Shown here piece by piece: positions 7,316 to 13,962 of a DNA stretch of 16,607 nt; position 1 is the stretch's first letter; every line of letters begins with the position of its first letter. The stretch covers positions 1-16,607 of the forward strand of contig JBGCED010000003.1 of NCBI GenBank assembly GCA_045106055.1. The letters run 5' to 3'. The DNA comes from JBGCED01 sp045106055. Its GTDB lineage: Bacteria; Pseudomonadota; Alphaproteobacteria; CBDDJK01. The position numbers and the translations under genes were made by a program. The notes beneath the pieces are model-generated. The model saw only the letters and a program-made list of their open reading frames with translations. It was not told the DNA's origin and made no database searches.

Positions 7316-7780
7316 ATGAATGATATGGCAATGAATGATATGGTGGCAGATATTGCTGAAAAATTAAGGAATGCAGGGTTGCGCCCGACCAAGCAGCGGG
7401 TCTTGCTTGCCTCTTTATTATTCAAAGGGGGGGATATGCATTTCACCGCAGAAAGCCTTTATGAACAATGCCGCGCCCCTTCTAAGCTGCAATCTTTTCA
7501 CAGCAAGGATGAAAAAACGCTATCCCTTGCGACAGTTTACAATAATTTACATCAATTCTTGCAAGCGGGCATTATTCGCCAAGTCCCCGTTGAAGGGAAG
7601 CTTGGATATTTTGATACCAATGTCACCCATCACCATCATTTCTTTTACGAAGAAGAAGGGCGGTTGCAGGATATTCCCGCCGAAGAAATTGCGTTTTTAA
7701 AACTGCCCAATCCCCCCGCAGGTCAGCATATTCACGATGTTGAGATTTTAATCCGCTTGAAAGCGGGCAACATAACATGA
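7316..7780 (+). CDS. irr: Iron response regulator Irr (Fur superfamily)
   Basis: Irr is the alphaproteobacterial Fur-family regulator that senses heme and controls iron and heme genes. The 154-residue product has the winged-helix domain (LRPTKQRVLLASLL, 22-35; recognition helix LSLATVYNNLHQFLQAG, 69-85), then the dimer domain with YFDTNVTHHHHFFYEEEGR (98-116), DIPAEEI and a final VEILIRLK strand. The FDTN-xx-HHHFF motif separates Irr from Fur, Zur and Mur, and contains the heme-binding histidines. Here four histidines occur (105-108) where three are usual. Residues 52-68 form a segment longer than in typical Irr. No N-terminal Cys-Pro heme regulatory motif is present. The first 30 bases are a tandem duplication that offers ATG starts at 7316, 7325, 7331 and 7340, and the Shine-Dalgarno is weak for all. 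It ends in an ATGA overlap with the next gene. Confidence 0.9.
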   Translation: MNDMAMNDMVADIAEKLRNAGLRPTKQRVLLASLLFKGGDMHFTAESLYEQCRAPSKLQSFHSKDEKTLSLATVYNNLHQFLQAGIIRQVPVEGKLGYFDTNVTHHHHFFYEEEGRLQDIPAEEIAFLKLPNPPAGQHIHDVEILIRLKAGNIT

Positions 7781-8004
7781 ATCAACAGCGCTTTTTTGAA
7801 TGGCTTGGGGTCGCGACGGCCATTATTTATTCCTTGCTGGTTGCCTTTAACATTGGTGCAGAATTTATTGGATTCAGCCTGTTATTTGTTTCCGCATTAT
7901 CCATTGGCTATTGGGCTTATTTGGGCAAGCATAAAGGCATCTTGTTTTTGCAGTTTTTCTATGCCAGTGCGGGCATTATCGGCATGATTCGCTGGTTGGA
8001 ATAA
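7777..8004 (+). CDS. Small three-helix membrane protein coupled to irr
   Basis: The 75-residue protein is almost wholly hydrophobic, with helices at about 8-27, 29-48 and 54-73. It opens with FFEWLGV and closes with IGMIRWLE. A short polar break, YLGKHKG, separates helices 2 and 3. It shares the general look of small PnuC/SemiSWEET-like membrane proteins, but no substrate-binding signature is visible and I give no function. Its ATG overlaps the irr stop (ATGA, 7777-7780), so the two are translationally coupled. That coupling suggests, without proving, a link with iron or heme status. The gene ends 19 bases from the convergent waaA stop. Confidence 0.82.
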   Translation: MNQQRFFEWLGVATAIIYSLLVAFNIGAEFIGFSLLFVSALSIGYWAYLGKHKGILFLQFFYASAGIIGMIRWLE

Positions 8005-8023
8005 GGCTTTGCTGGTTGTTTCA

Positions 8024-9325
8024 TCAGTGATTATTTGAAGCTTTTATATCCCTCAAAATATCCTCAAGATCCGTGATTAAATCATGGGCAACAATCCCAA
8101 GACCTGCCATATAATGGGCAATATCAGCAGAGACTTTTTCAAGATGCTCTGGATCATTTAGCAGTTTAAGCGCAATTTTCACGCCTTCCTCTGGCGTTTC
8201 AAAGCAAAATAACCCGCCAATCTCCGCAAGTTTTTGGGCATTATCACGGCAATTTGCTTGATAAGGTCCCATTAAAATGGGCAAATGAAAGGCGGCTGCT
8301 TCCATTGGGTTATGCCCGCCGATCCGATCAAGCAAGCTGCCGCCGATAAAGCTGAATTTTGCCAAAGCAAAGACCAGCCCCAATTCCCCAAAACTGTCAC
8401 ATATATAAAATTGATGCTGGGGTTCAAGCGGCGTGTCTGCGCTGCGCACTGCAAAATTTGCGCTTTTTTGCTGTAACAAGGCTTGAAGCTGCGTTGAGCG
8501 GTCAGGATGGCGCGGCGCAATGATCGTTAATAAATCAGGATGGGTTTGATGCAGCTGTGCTGCGATCTCAATGATAATCTCTTCTTCGCCAGCATGGGTA
8601 CTTGCGGCAACCCATACGGGGCGCGCGCCAATTTGCGCCTTCATGGTGTTATATGCTTGTTGATCATAGCCTAAAGGGTGAATATGTGTTTTTAAATCCC
8701 CAACATAACGCACATCGCCCATGCCCAAATGGCGAAATTTGGTGATGGAGGCAGGGCTTTGCACATAGCAGCGGTTGAATTTTTGCAGCAAACTGCGTGC
8801 CGTTTTGCGAATGATTCGCCATTGATAATAGCTGTTTGACGATAGGCGCCCATTGATCAAAATGCTGGGAATGCGGCGCTTGCACAGTCCATAAATTAAA
8901 TTTGGCCATAATTCCTGTTCCATGAAAATTGCAAGATCAGGCTGCCAATGGTTTAAAAAGCGGCTTGCAATGCCGTGATTGTCCCAAGGTGAAAATTGAT
9001 GCAGCGCATTGTCTGGCAATTCATGCTGTATCAAAATATAAGAAGATATGGTGCCGCTGGTAAATAGGATTTTAAATTCAGGATGTTCGCGTGCCAGTAA
9101 TTTCACAAGCCCTAAGCAGGCTTGGCTTTCGCCATTGCTGGCAGCATGAATCCAAATTAACTTGCCTGGCGGGCGCGCTGCCATCGCGCTTGCAAAGCGG
9201 TGCTGTGCGCTTTCTTTATTTTCTTTTCCTTGTTTCAAGCGGCGGCGCAACAATAAGGGCAATAGGGGGTAAAGCGCCATCGATAGCAAGCGGTAAATCG
9301 GATATAAATTAAAAAGCTGGATCAT
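8024..9325 (-). CDS. waaA: 3-deoxy-D-manno-octulosonic acid (Kdo) transferase
   Basis: WaaA (KdtA) transfers Kdo from CMP-Kdo to the lipid A precursor at the cytoplasmic face of the inner membrane. In the 433-residue product, residues ~4-26 form the N-terminal membrane anchor, followed by basic RRRLKQGK. GT-B family motifs are in order: HAASNGE (60-66, with the catalytic-base Glu66), EQELWPN (136-142), INGRLS (157-162), GDLKTH (209-214), STHAGEE (242-248), APRHPDR (270-276) and GGSLLDRIGGHNPMEAA (328-344). The length is normal. The ATG (9325-9323) has no clear Shine-Dalgarno and follows the DUF374 gene by 13 bases, so coupling is likely. The gene ends with tandem stops (TGATGA). Whether it adds one or more Kdo cannot be read from sequence. 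No lpxK follows it. Confidence 0.95.
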   Translation of the reverse strand: MIQLFNLYPIYRLLSMALYPLLPLLLRRRLKQGKENKESAQHRFASAMAARPPGKLIWIHAASNGESQACLGLVKLLAREHPEFKILFTSGTISSYILIQHELPDNALHQFSPWDNHGIASRFLNHWQPDLAIFMEQELWPNLIYGLCKRRIPSILINGRLSSNSYYQWRIIRKTARSLLQKFNRCYVQSPASITKFRHLGMGDVRYVGDLKTHIHPLGYDQQAYNTMKAQIGARPVWVAASTHAGEEEIIIEIAAQLHQTHPDLLTIIAPRHPDRSTQLQALLQQKSANFAVRSADTPLEPQHQFYICDSFGELGLVFALAKFSFIGGSLLDRIGGHNPMEAAAFHLPILMGPYQANCRDNAQKLAEIGGLFCFETPEEGVKIALKLLNDPEHLEKVSADIAHYMAGLGIVAHDLITDLEDILRDIKASNNH

Positions 9326-9338
9326 AAATTTTAACGAT

Positions 9339-10046
9339 TCATTTTGATGCTGCGGCGGTTTTAATGCGTTCGGATAATGTATTTAGCACGATTTCAAGCC
9401 TATGCTGCTGGGTTTCTTGTGACTGATCAGGGTCAATTTCAAAGCGATCTCCCCATAACACATAAATATGATTGAATGGCAATGGAATTTGCATCTTGTC
9501 CCAGCTATTCAGCATCATATGGCGTTTTGCATAAGTGGTCAGCGGTATGATCGGCATATTGGCGCGATCAGCGATAAAGAAAATGCCTTGCTTTGCCTTG
9601 TGGCGCGGCCCGATTGGACCATCAGGGGTAATGGCAAGCGCATGCTTATCGGAATTATGGCGTGATTGCTTTAGAATTTTTACAATTGAAACTAAGCTGC
9701 GATGGGGGCGTTGCTTATCATATTCCAAAGATTTATGCCCAAAGCTTTCCACTGTATGGCGAATGACCATGCCATCACGATGTGATGATGCCATCACGCT
9801 AAGCGGGCGTTTTAGCCATGTTGGCACTGCCCATAGAAAATTTGGAATTTGATCGTGCCAAACCGCAAAAATAAAGGATGAATTTTGATCCGCAGCCGCT
9901 TTTAAAGAATCAGATTCAACATAAGTCACCTTGCTGGTTAAATAAACAAACCGCAAATATATATGCAGCACCGATGATAATGGCTTTGCATAATCAATGC
10001 GCTTGATGCGCCGCCTTATAAGATTAACCAGCGGGCGATATGGCAC
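9339..10046 (-). CDS. DUF374 lysophospholipid acyltransferase-like protein
   Basis: The 235-residue protein belongs to the DUF374 branch of the lysophospholipid acyltransferase superfamily, commonly encoded beside waaA. The family hallmarks are AVWHDQ (61-66), ASSHRDG (86-92) and the phosphate-binding-type ITPDGPIGPRHKAKQG (139-154). A role in lipid A or phospholipid acylation is inferred from family and position; the acyl donor and acceptor are not known. The start is GTG (10046-10044) with AGGAG nine bases upstream. The stop of the preceding lipoprotein gene is one base away, so the two are tightly coupled. The N-terminus is basic (RRRIKR) and probably peripheral to the membrane. Confidence 0.9.
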   Translation of the reverse strand: MPYRPLVNLIRRRIKRIDYAKPLSSVLHIYLRFVYLTSKVTYVESDSLKAAADQNSSFIFAVWHDQIPNFLWAVPTWLKRPLSVMASSHRDGMVIRHTVESFGHKSLEYDKQRPHRSLVSIVKILKQSRHNSDKHALAITPDGPIGPRHKAKQGIFFIADRANMPIIPLTTYAKRHMMLNSWDKMQIPLPFNHIYVLWGDRFEIDPDQSQETQQHRLEIVLNTLSERIKTAAASK

Positions 10047-10047
10047 T

Positions 10048-10362
10048 TTATTGCGCTCCTATTGTTGAAAAGACCAGCCCTAAATCAGATAAGCATTGCC
10101 GATAAATTTGATCCCGCCGTTGCTTTGCATCTTCCGTCGCCATCATGGTGGATAAGGCGGTGCTATCTTGATCATCATAGATCATAATCTCACGCGCCGC
10201 TTTGCGGTCTGCGTAAAGGGTGCAATCTTGCGATGTTTTGGCGTTTGATATTTGGAGGGGGAATGGGGCGCTATCCCCTGCCATCCAGCAGCCTGATTGC
10301 AACATTGCAGCAGCCATCATTCCGCACCCAAATGCAGCATTTTTTAGTCGATTGTGGCGCAC
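10048..10362 (-). CDS. Small uncharacterised lipoprotein heading the LPS operon
   Basis: The 104-residue product starts with a basic end (RHNRLK), a hydrophobic stretch around 10-23 and a lipobox, LQSGC, with Cys25 as the predicted lipidation site. The mature part is about 80 residues, polar, with two more cysteines (CTLY and RQCL) that could form a disulfide. It has an arginine-rich helix (DAKQRRDQIYRQC). I do not recognise the family. The start is GTG (10362-10360) with AAAGGGA eight bases upstream. The gene is first in a minus-strand run with the DUF374 acyltransferase (1-base gap) and waaA, which suggests an outer-membrane or LPS-linked role by association only. Confidence 0.78.
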   Translation of the reverse strand: MRHNRLKNAAFGCGMMAAAMLQSGCWMAGDSAPFPLQISNAKTSQDCTLYADRKAAREIMIYDDQDSTALSTMMATEDAKQRRDQIYRQCLSDLGLVFSTIGAQ

Positions 10363-10394
10363 AAAAAAATCCCTTTATTAATTGATCAAGATTG

Positions 10395-10423
10395 GTTATA
10401 GTTAATCTTATAAAGGGTTGCAA
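10395..10423 (-). promoter_or_regulatory. Candidate promoter of the lipoprotein–DUF374–waaA operon
   Basis: On the minus strand, TTGCAA (10423-10418) is 17 bases from TATAAC (10400-10395), which lies 32 bases from the GTG start. This is one of the best promoter matches in the window. An inverted pair, AATCTTA (10404-10410) and TAAGATT (10431-10437), brackets the -35 element and could be an operator. Confidence 0.5.
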
Positions 10424-10491
10424 TAATTGTTAAGATTTTTTTGATTTAAACTCAAAATTAAGTTGGAATAATGTAAAGATTTGCAATTTAT

Positions 10492-10518
10492 AAACCCACT
10501 TACAAGCAAACCCACTTA
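10492..10518 (+). repeat. 11-bp direct repeat upstream of the glycine-zipper lipoprotein
   Basis: AAACCCACTTA occurs exactly at 10492-10502 and again at 10508-10518, a 16-base period. It ends 22 bases before the ATG at 10541. It may be an activator site or lie in the leader. No convincing -10/-35 pair was found for this gene. Confidence 0.5.
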
Positions 10519-10540
10519 AAGATAAGCATTTAAAATATAT

Positions 10541-11041
10541 ATGATTAAATCTTACGCACTCATCCTAAGCCTTGTTGGCTTCGCGCTTGTGGGGTGCGCG
10601 CAAAAACAAGCAGGTCAAAATGCAAGCAATACGGTTGCAAAGGGCGCAATATCGGGCGCGGTTGCAGGCGGTGCGATTGGTTACGCAACGCTGGGGGGCG
10701 GCAGCGGGCGATTGGTTAGCAGCATTATTATGGGCGGGCTTGGTGCTTATGTTGGCACAACGCTTGCCGATAATTTAAACCATTGGGATCGAAAATCCAT
10801 GCGCGATGCAACCTTTACCAGCCTTGCAAGCGCCAATACAGGGGAGCCTACCTATTGGGAAAGCGAATATTCCAGCAATCGCGGAATGATTGTGCCAACA
10901 CGCACCTATTTGGATGCTTCAGGCAGGCTATGCCGTGATTATAAGGCGGAATTATCGGTTGATGGCCGCAACCGCGCTGCTGCTGAAAGCGCATGCTTAA
11001 CCAATTCAGGAAGCTGGATTATCTATCCTGCTGCGACTTGA
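10541..11041 (+). CDS. Glycine-zipper outer-membrane lipoprotein (17-kDa surface antigen type)
   Basis: The 166-residue protein has a lipoprotein signal peptide with lipobox LVGC (Cys19). A glycine-zipper hairpin (about 35-73; repeated GAxxGAxxGG and GGxGAYxG spacing) follows. The C-terminal domain contains TYLDASGRLCRDYKAEL, then AAAESACLTNSGSWII, with two cysteines. This order fits the rickettsial 17-kDa antigen / RT0821-Lpp0805 surface protein group, which is thought to sit in the outer membrane. Its precise role is unknown. The ATG has no clear Shine-Dalgarno. It is divergent from the LPS-linked lipoprotein operon and precedes cimA by 45 bases. Confidence 0.85.
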   Translation: MIKSYALILSLVGFALVGCAQKQAGQNASNTVAKGAISGAVAGGAIGYATLGGGSGRLVSSIIMGGLGAYVGTTLADNLNHWDRKSMRDATFTSLASANTGEPTYWESEYSSNRGMIVPTRTYLDASGRLCRDYKAELSVDGRNRAAAESACLTNSGSWIIYPAAT

Positions 11042-11066
11042 GTTTAAAATTTCTTACATTTATTAT
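11038..11066 (+). promoter_or_regulatory. Candidate cimA promoter
   Basis: TTGAGT (11038-11043), 17 bases, TATTAT (11061-11066). It overlaps the stop codon of the preceding lipoprotein gene. Transcription would begin about 14 bases before ATG 11087, giving a very short leader. If correct, it rules out the in-frame TTG at 11066 as a start. Confidence 0.4.
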
Positions 11067-11086
11067 TGCATCATCCTTTAAATCCA

Positions 11087-12676
11087 ATGAAAAAGCGAAT
11101 TTATATCTTTGATACAACTTTGCGCGATGGGGCGCAAACATCGGGCATTGATTTTTCACTTGCAGATAAGCAAGCCATCGCTGCGGCGCTTGATGGGCTT
11201 GGCGTGGATTATGTGGAAGGGGGATGGCCTGGCGCAAACCCCACCGATGATCGTTTTTTTGAAGCAGATCCAGCCTTTCGCAATGCAAAATTCACTGCTT
11301 TTGGCATGACGCGCCGCCCTGGGCGTTCTGCGGATAATGATCCAGGGTTAAATGCGCTTATTGGCTCAAGCGCATCTGTGATCACATTGGTTGGCAAAAG
11401 CTGGGATTATCATGTGGATTTAGCCTTGGAAATTCCGCGCGCAGAGAATTTGGCAATGATTGGCGATTCTATCCAGCAGGTTGTTGCCAACAAGAAAGAG
11501 GCGATTTTTGACGCTGAACATTTCTTTGATGGCTATAAAGCCAATCCTGATTATGCCTATGCTTGTGTGAAAGCGGCGTTTGATCATGGGGCGGCGTGGC
11601 TGGTTCTATGTGATACGAATGGCGGCAGCCAGCCCCACGAAATTGAACAAATTGTCGGGGAAATTATTCAAAAAATGCCTGATGCAAAATTTGGCATTCA
11701 CGCCCATAATGACACAGAACAAGCGGTTGCAAATTCCATTGCTGCGGTGCGCGCAGGGGCAACCCAAGTTCAAGGCACGATTAACGGTCTTGGTGAGCGG
11801 TGCGGCAATGCAAACCTAATGTCTTTAATTCCCAATTTGCAGCTAAAACATGGCTATGATTGCGGATTTGACGCAGCAAGCCTATCAAAGCTTACCCATA
11901 TTTCAAGATTGCTGGATGAGCGGCTTAACCGCAATCCCAATCGCCATTTGCCTTATGTTGGGGATGGGGCATTTGCCCATAAGGGGGGCTTGCATGTGTC
12001 GGCAGTTAGCAAAGACCCCAAGACTTATGAACATATTGACCCCAGCTTGGTTGGCAATCGCCGCCATATTGTGGTATCGGATCAAGCGGGAAGATCAAAT
12101 GTGCAGAGCCAGCTTGCAAATGCAGGGATTGAACTTAATAAACAAGAAACCGATAGCTTGCTGGGGGAATTAAAATCGCTTGAACATCAAGGCTATAGCT
12201 TTGATGGCGCAGAAGCCAGCTTTGAATTGCTGGCGCTAAAAGCGCTTGGCAAACGCAAGCAGTTTTTTGAAATTGAACGGTTTCGCGTGATTGATGAACG
12301 GCGCGTAAGCGCCCTTAACGAGGTGATTACCGAATCAGAAGCCACGGTATGGGTCAAGCATCATGGGCATTCCATGCTGCAAGTTGCGATGGGAACAGGG
12401 CCTGTCCATGCGATTGATAATGCCATTCGCAATATGTTAAGCATGATTTATCCGTGCCTTGCGACCATGACTTTGATTGATTACAAGGTGCGCATTTTGC
12501 CGCCATCCACCACCAAAACAGGCACAGAATCAATCACACGGGTTAATATTGAAAGCAAGGATCATGCGGGAAATCGCTGGCTGACGGTTGGGGTGTCGGA
12601 TAATATCATCGCGGCATCGGTTCAAGCCTTGTGTGATGCCATTGATTATAAGTTAATAATGCTGAATGACCAATAG
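11087..12676 (+). CDS. cimA: (R)-citramalate synthase
   Basis: CimA condenses pyruvate with acetyl-CoA to (R)-citramalate, the first step of the threonine-independent isoleucine route. The 529-residue product has the DRE-TIM barrel motif DTTLRDGAQ (9-17, Arg12/Asp13), the metal-binding HAHND (205-209), INGLGERCGNANL (232-244) and YVGDGAFAHKGGLHVSAV (290-307). A C-terminal regulatory LeuA-dimer domain (~390-529) has DYKVRILPP and the T-x-T-E-S-x-T-R pattern. The wording TSGIDFSLADK, FDAEHFFDGY and DGAFAHKGG points to the Leptospira/Geobacter CimA group rather than to 2-isopropylmalate or homocitrate synthase. ATG 11087 matches the family N-terminus; a TTG at 11066 would add seven unconserved residues. 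No Shine-Dalgarno is evident. It overlaps trmJ by 11 bases. Confidence 0.9.
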   Translation: MKKRIYIFDTTLRDGAQTSGIDFSLADKQAIAAALDGLGVDYVEGGWPGANPTDDRFFEADPAFRNAKFTAFGMTRRPGRSADNDPGLNALIGSSASVITLVGKSWDYHVDLALEIPRAENLAMIGDSIQQVVANKKEAIFDAEHFFDGYKANPDYAYACVKAAFDHGAAWLVLCDTNGGSQPHEIEQIVGEIIQKMPDAKFGIHAHNDTEQAVANSIAAVRAGATQVQGTINGLGERCGNANLMSLIPNLQLKHGYDCGFDAASLSKLTHISRLLDERLNRNPNRHLPYVGDGAFAHKGGLHVSAVSKDPKTYEHIDPSLVGNRRHIVVSDQAGRSNVQSQLANAGIELNKQETDSLLGELKSLEHQGYSFDGAEASFELLALKALGKRKQFFEIERFRVIDERRVSALNEVITESEATVWVKHHGHSMLQVAMGTGPVHAIDNAIRNMLSMIYPCLATMTLIDYKVRILPPSTTKTGTESITRVNIESKDHAGNRWLTVGVSDNIIAASVQALCDAIDYKLIMLNDQ

Positions 12677-13451
12677 CCCGATCATCATTTTAGACCACCC
12701 GCAATTGGGGGATAATATTGGGATGGCAGCCCGCGCAATGGCAAATTGCGGGTTATCGCGCCTAAGGCTGGTTTGTCCGCGTGATGGCTGGCCAAACCCA
12801 AAGGCATTGCAAGCGGCAGCGGGCGCAAATGACATTATTGAACAAGCAGAATGTTTTGATGATTTGGCAAGCGCAATCAAGGATATAGATTTGCTGCTGG
12901 CGACCACCGCACGGCCGCGCAGCATGGATATAAAGGCTTATCCCCCATGGGATGCGATGACGCGGATTGAAGCCCATTATGCCAGCAATCAAAATGCAAA
13001 TATCGCGATTTTATTTGGCGGAGAGCGCTCGGGGCTGGATAATGATGCGGTTGCAAGCGCCCATGCGGTTCTATATTTTCCATTAAGCCCTGATTTTAAA
13101 TCGCTTAACCTTAGCCATGCTGTATTGTTATTTTCGTGGGAATGGCTGCGCTTTTATGAAAATAAAGTTGCGCAAAACGCACAGACCTTTAATTTCAGCC
13201 CGCATGAAGATCCAATCGCCAATTTGGGGGAGATTGATAATTTGCTTGCCCGCTTGTCTGTTGGGCTTGAAGCGGGCGGATTTTTCCATAATCCTGACAT
13301 GAAGCCAACCATTTTTCGCAGCATTAAAAAAATATTCACAAAAGCGAATTTATCACGCCAAGAAGTGCAAACTTTTCATGGCATGATCCGCGCGCTTAGA
13401 AATGCCGCCCCTTTAAAGGATGTTACAATCAATAAGGATATGCAAGCATGA
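12666..13451 (+). CDS. trmJ: tRNA (cytidine/uridine-32-2'-O)-methyltransferase
   Basis: TrmJ methylates the ribose of position 32 in tRNA anticodon loops using S-adenosylmethionine. The 261-residue protein has SpoU/SPOUT-class motifs: HPQLGDNIGMAARAM (11-25, motif 1), ILFGGERSGLDND (115-127, motif 2) and FKSLNLSHAV (144-153, motif 3, in the trefoil knot). VCPRDGWPNPKA (36-47) is typical of the alphaproteobacterial form. The ~90-residue C-terminal extension ending in FHGMIRALRNA matches TrmJ rather than shorter TrmL. The start ATG lies inside the end of cimA (11-base overlap) and the stop overlaps pgpA (ATGA), so the three genes are translationally linked. The link to isoleucine synthesis looks positional, not functional. 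Confidence 0.9.
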   Translation: MTNSPIIILDHPQLGDNIGMAARAMANCGLSRLRLVCPRDGWPNPKALQAAAGANDIIEQAECFDDLASAIKDIDLLLATTARPRSMDIKAYPPWDAMTRIEAHYASNQNANIAILFGGERSGLDNDAVASAHAVLYFPLSPDFKSLNLSHAVLLFSWEWLRFYENKVAQNAQTFNFSPHEDPIANLGEIDNLLARLSVGLEAGGFFHNPDMKPTIFRSIKKIFTKANLSRQEVQTFHGMIRALRNAAPLKDVTINKDMQA

Positions 13452-13918
13452 TTGATCGTTTATTATCCGCCTGTGCGATTTTATGGCCTGCGGGCAAAAG
13501 CCCCTATATGCCTGGAACGGTAGGGTCGCTGGTTGCAATGGGCATTGCCTATTTTCTGATGCCGGCTTTGGGGCAGTTTTGGTTTTGGATTGCGGTGTTA
13601 ATCAGCGCCCTATTTGGCTGGCTATGCGCGGAAATCCACGAGCGCAGCACCGGCAAGCATGATGATAAATCGGTGGTGATTGATGAATTATCGGGGCTAT
13701 GGCTGTGCTATGCGTTTTTTGATCCCAGCCTTTATGTTTTAATCGCAGGTTTTATTCTGTTTCGCTTTTTTGACATTTTAAAACCATGGCCAATTGGCTG
13801 GGTTGATCGCAACATTAAAGGCGCATTTGGCACAATGCTGGATGATTGGCTGGCGGGGCTTGCGGCTGCTTGCTGTTTATATTTTGCTGATATTGCTTTA
13901 CGCTGGATAAATTTTTAA
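13448..13918 (+). CDS. pgpA: Phosphatidylglycerophosphatase A
   Basis: PgpA dephosphorylates phosphatidylglycerophosphate to phosphatidylglycerol at the inner membrane. The 156-residue protein is largely hydrophobic with about four membrane segments. The conserved motifs are all present: PGTVGS (22-27), KSVVIDELSGLW (74-85), FRFFDILKPWP (105-115) and GTMLDDWLAG (128-137). The acidic residues in the second and fourth motifs are thought to bind the metal. Its ATG overlaps the trmJ stop by four bases, so expression is coupled. A candidate ilvD promoter overlaps its 3' end. Confidence 0.93.
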   Translation: MIDRLLSACAILWPAGKSPYMPGTVGSLVAMGIAYFLMPALGQFWFWIAVLISALFGWLCAEIHERSTGKHDDKSVVIDELSGLWLCYAFFDPSLYVLIAGFILFRFFDILKPWPIGWVDRNIKGAFGTMLDDWLAGLAAACCLYFADIALRWINF

Positions 13919-13925
13919 GTATAAA
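13897..13925 (+). promoter_or_regulatory. Candidate internal promoter for ilvD
   Basis: TTTACG (13897-13902), 17-base spacer, TATAAA (13920-13925), overlapping the pgpA stop codon. The -35 is a weak match (4 of 6); the -10 is good. Together with the strong AAGGAGG Shine-Dalgarno at 13946-13952, it suggests ilvD can be expressed independently of cimA–trmJ–pgpA. Confidence 0.38.
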
Positions 13926-13962
13926 TATAGCATTAAATTTCTTTTAAGGAGGCAGGGAAAAT

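Noticed and set aside
10404..10442. AATCTTA/TAAGATT inverted repeat followed by a T-run, which looks like a plus-strand terminator
   Set aside because: No plus-strand gene ends upstream of it (the region is divergent), the loop is about 20 bases, and it overlaps a good minus-strand promoter, so an operator or chance is more likely.
11066..11086. In-frame TTG start extending cimA by seven codons
   Set aside because: The added residues are not conserved, there is no Shine-Dalgarno, and the TTG falls at the end of a candidate -10 element.
12653..12925. Minus-strand open frame across the cimA–trmJ junction
   Set aside because: It is a mirror of the conserved trmJ N-terminus, with no start signals and no family resemblance.
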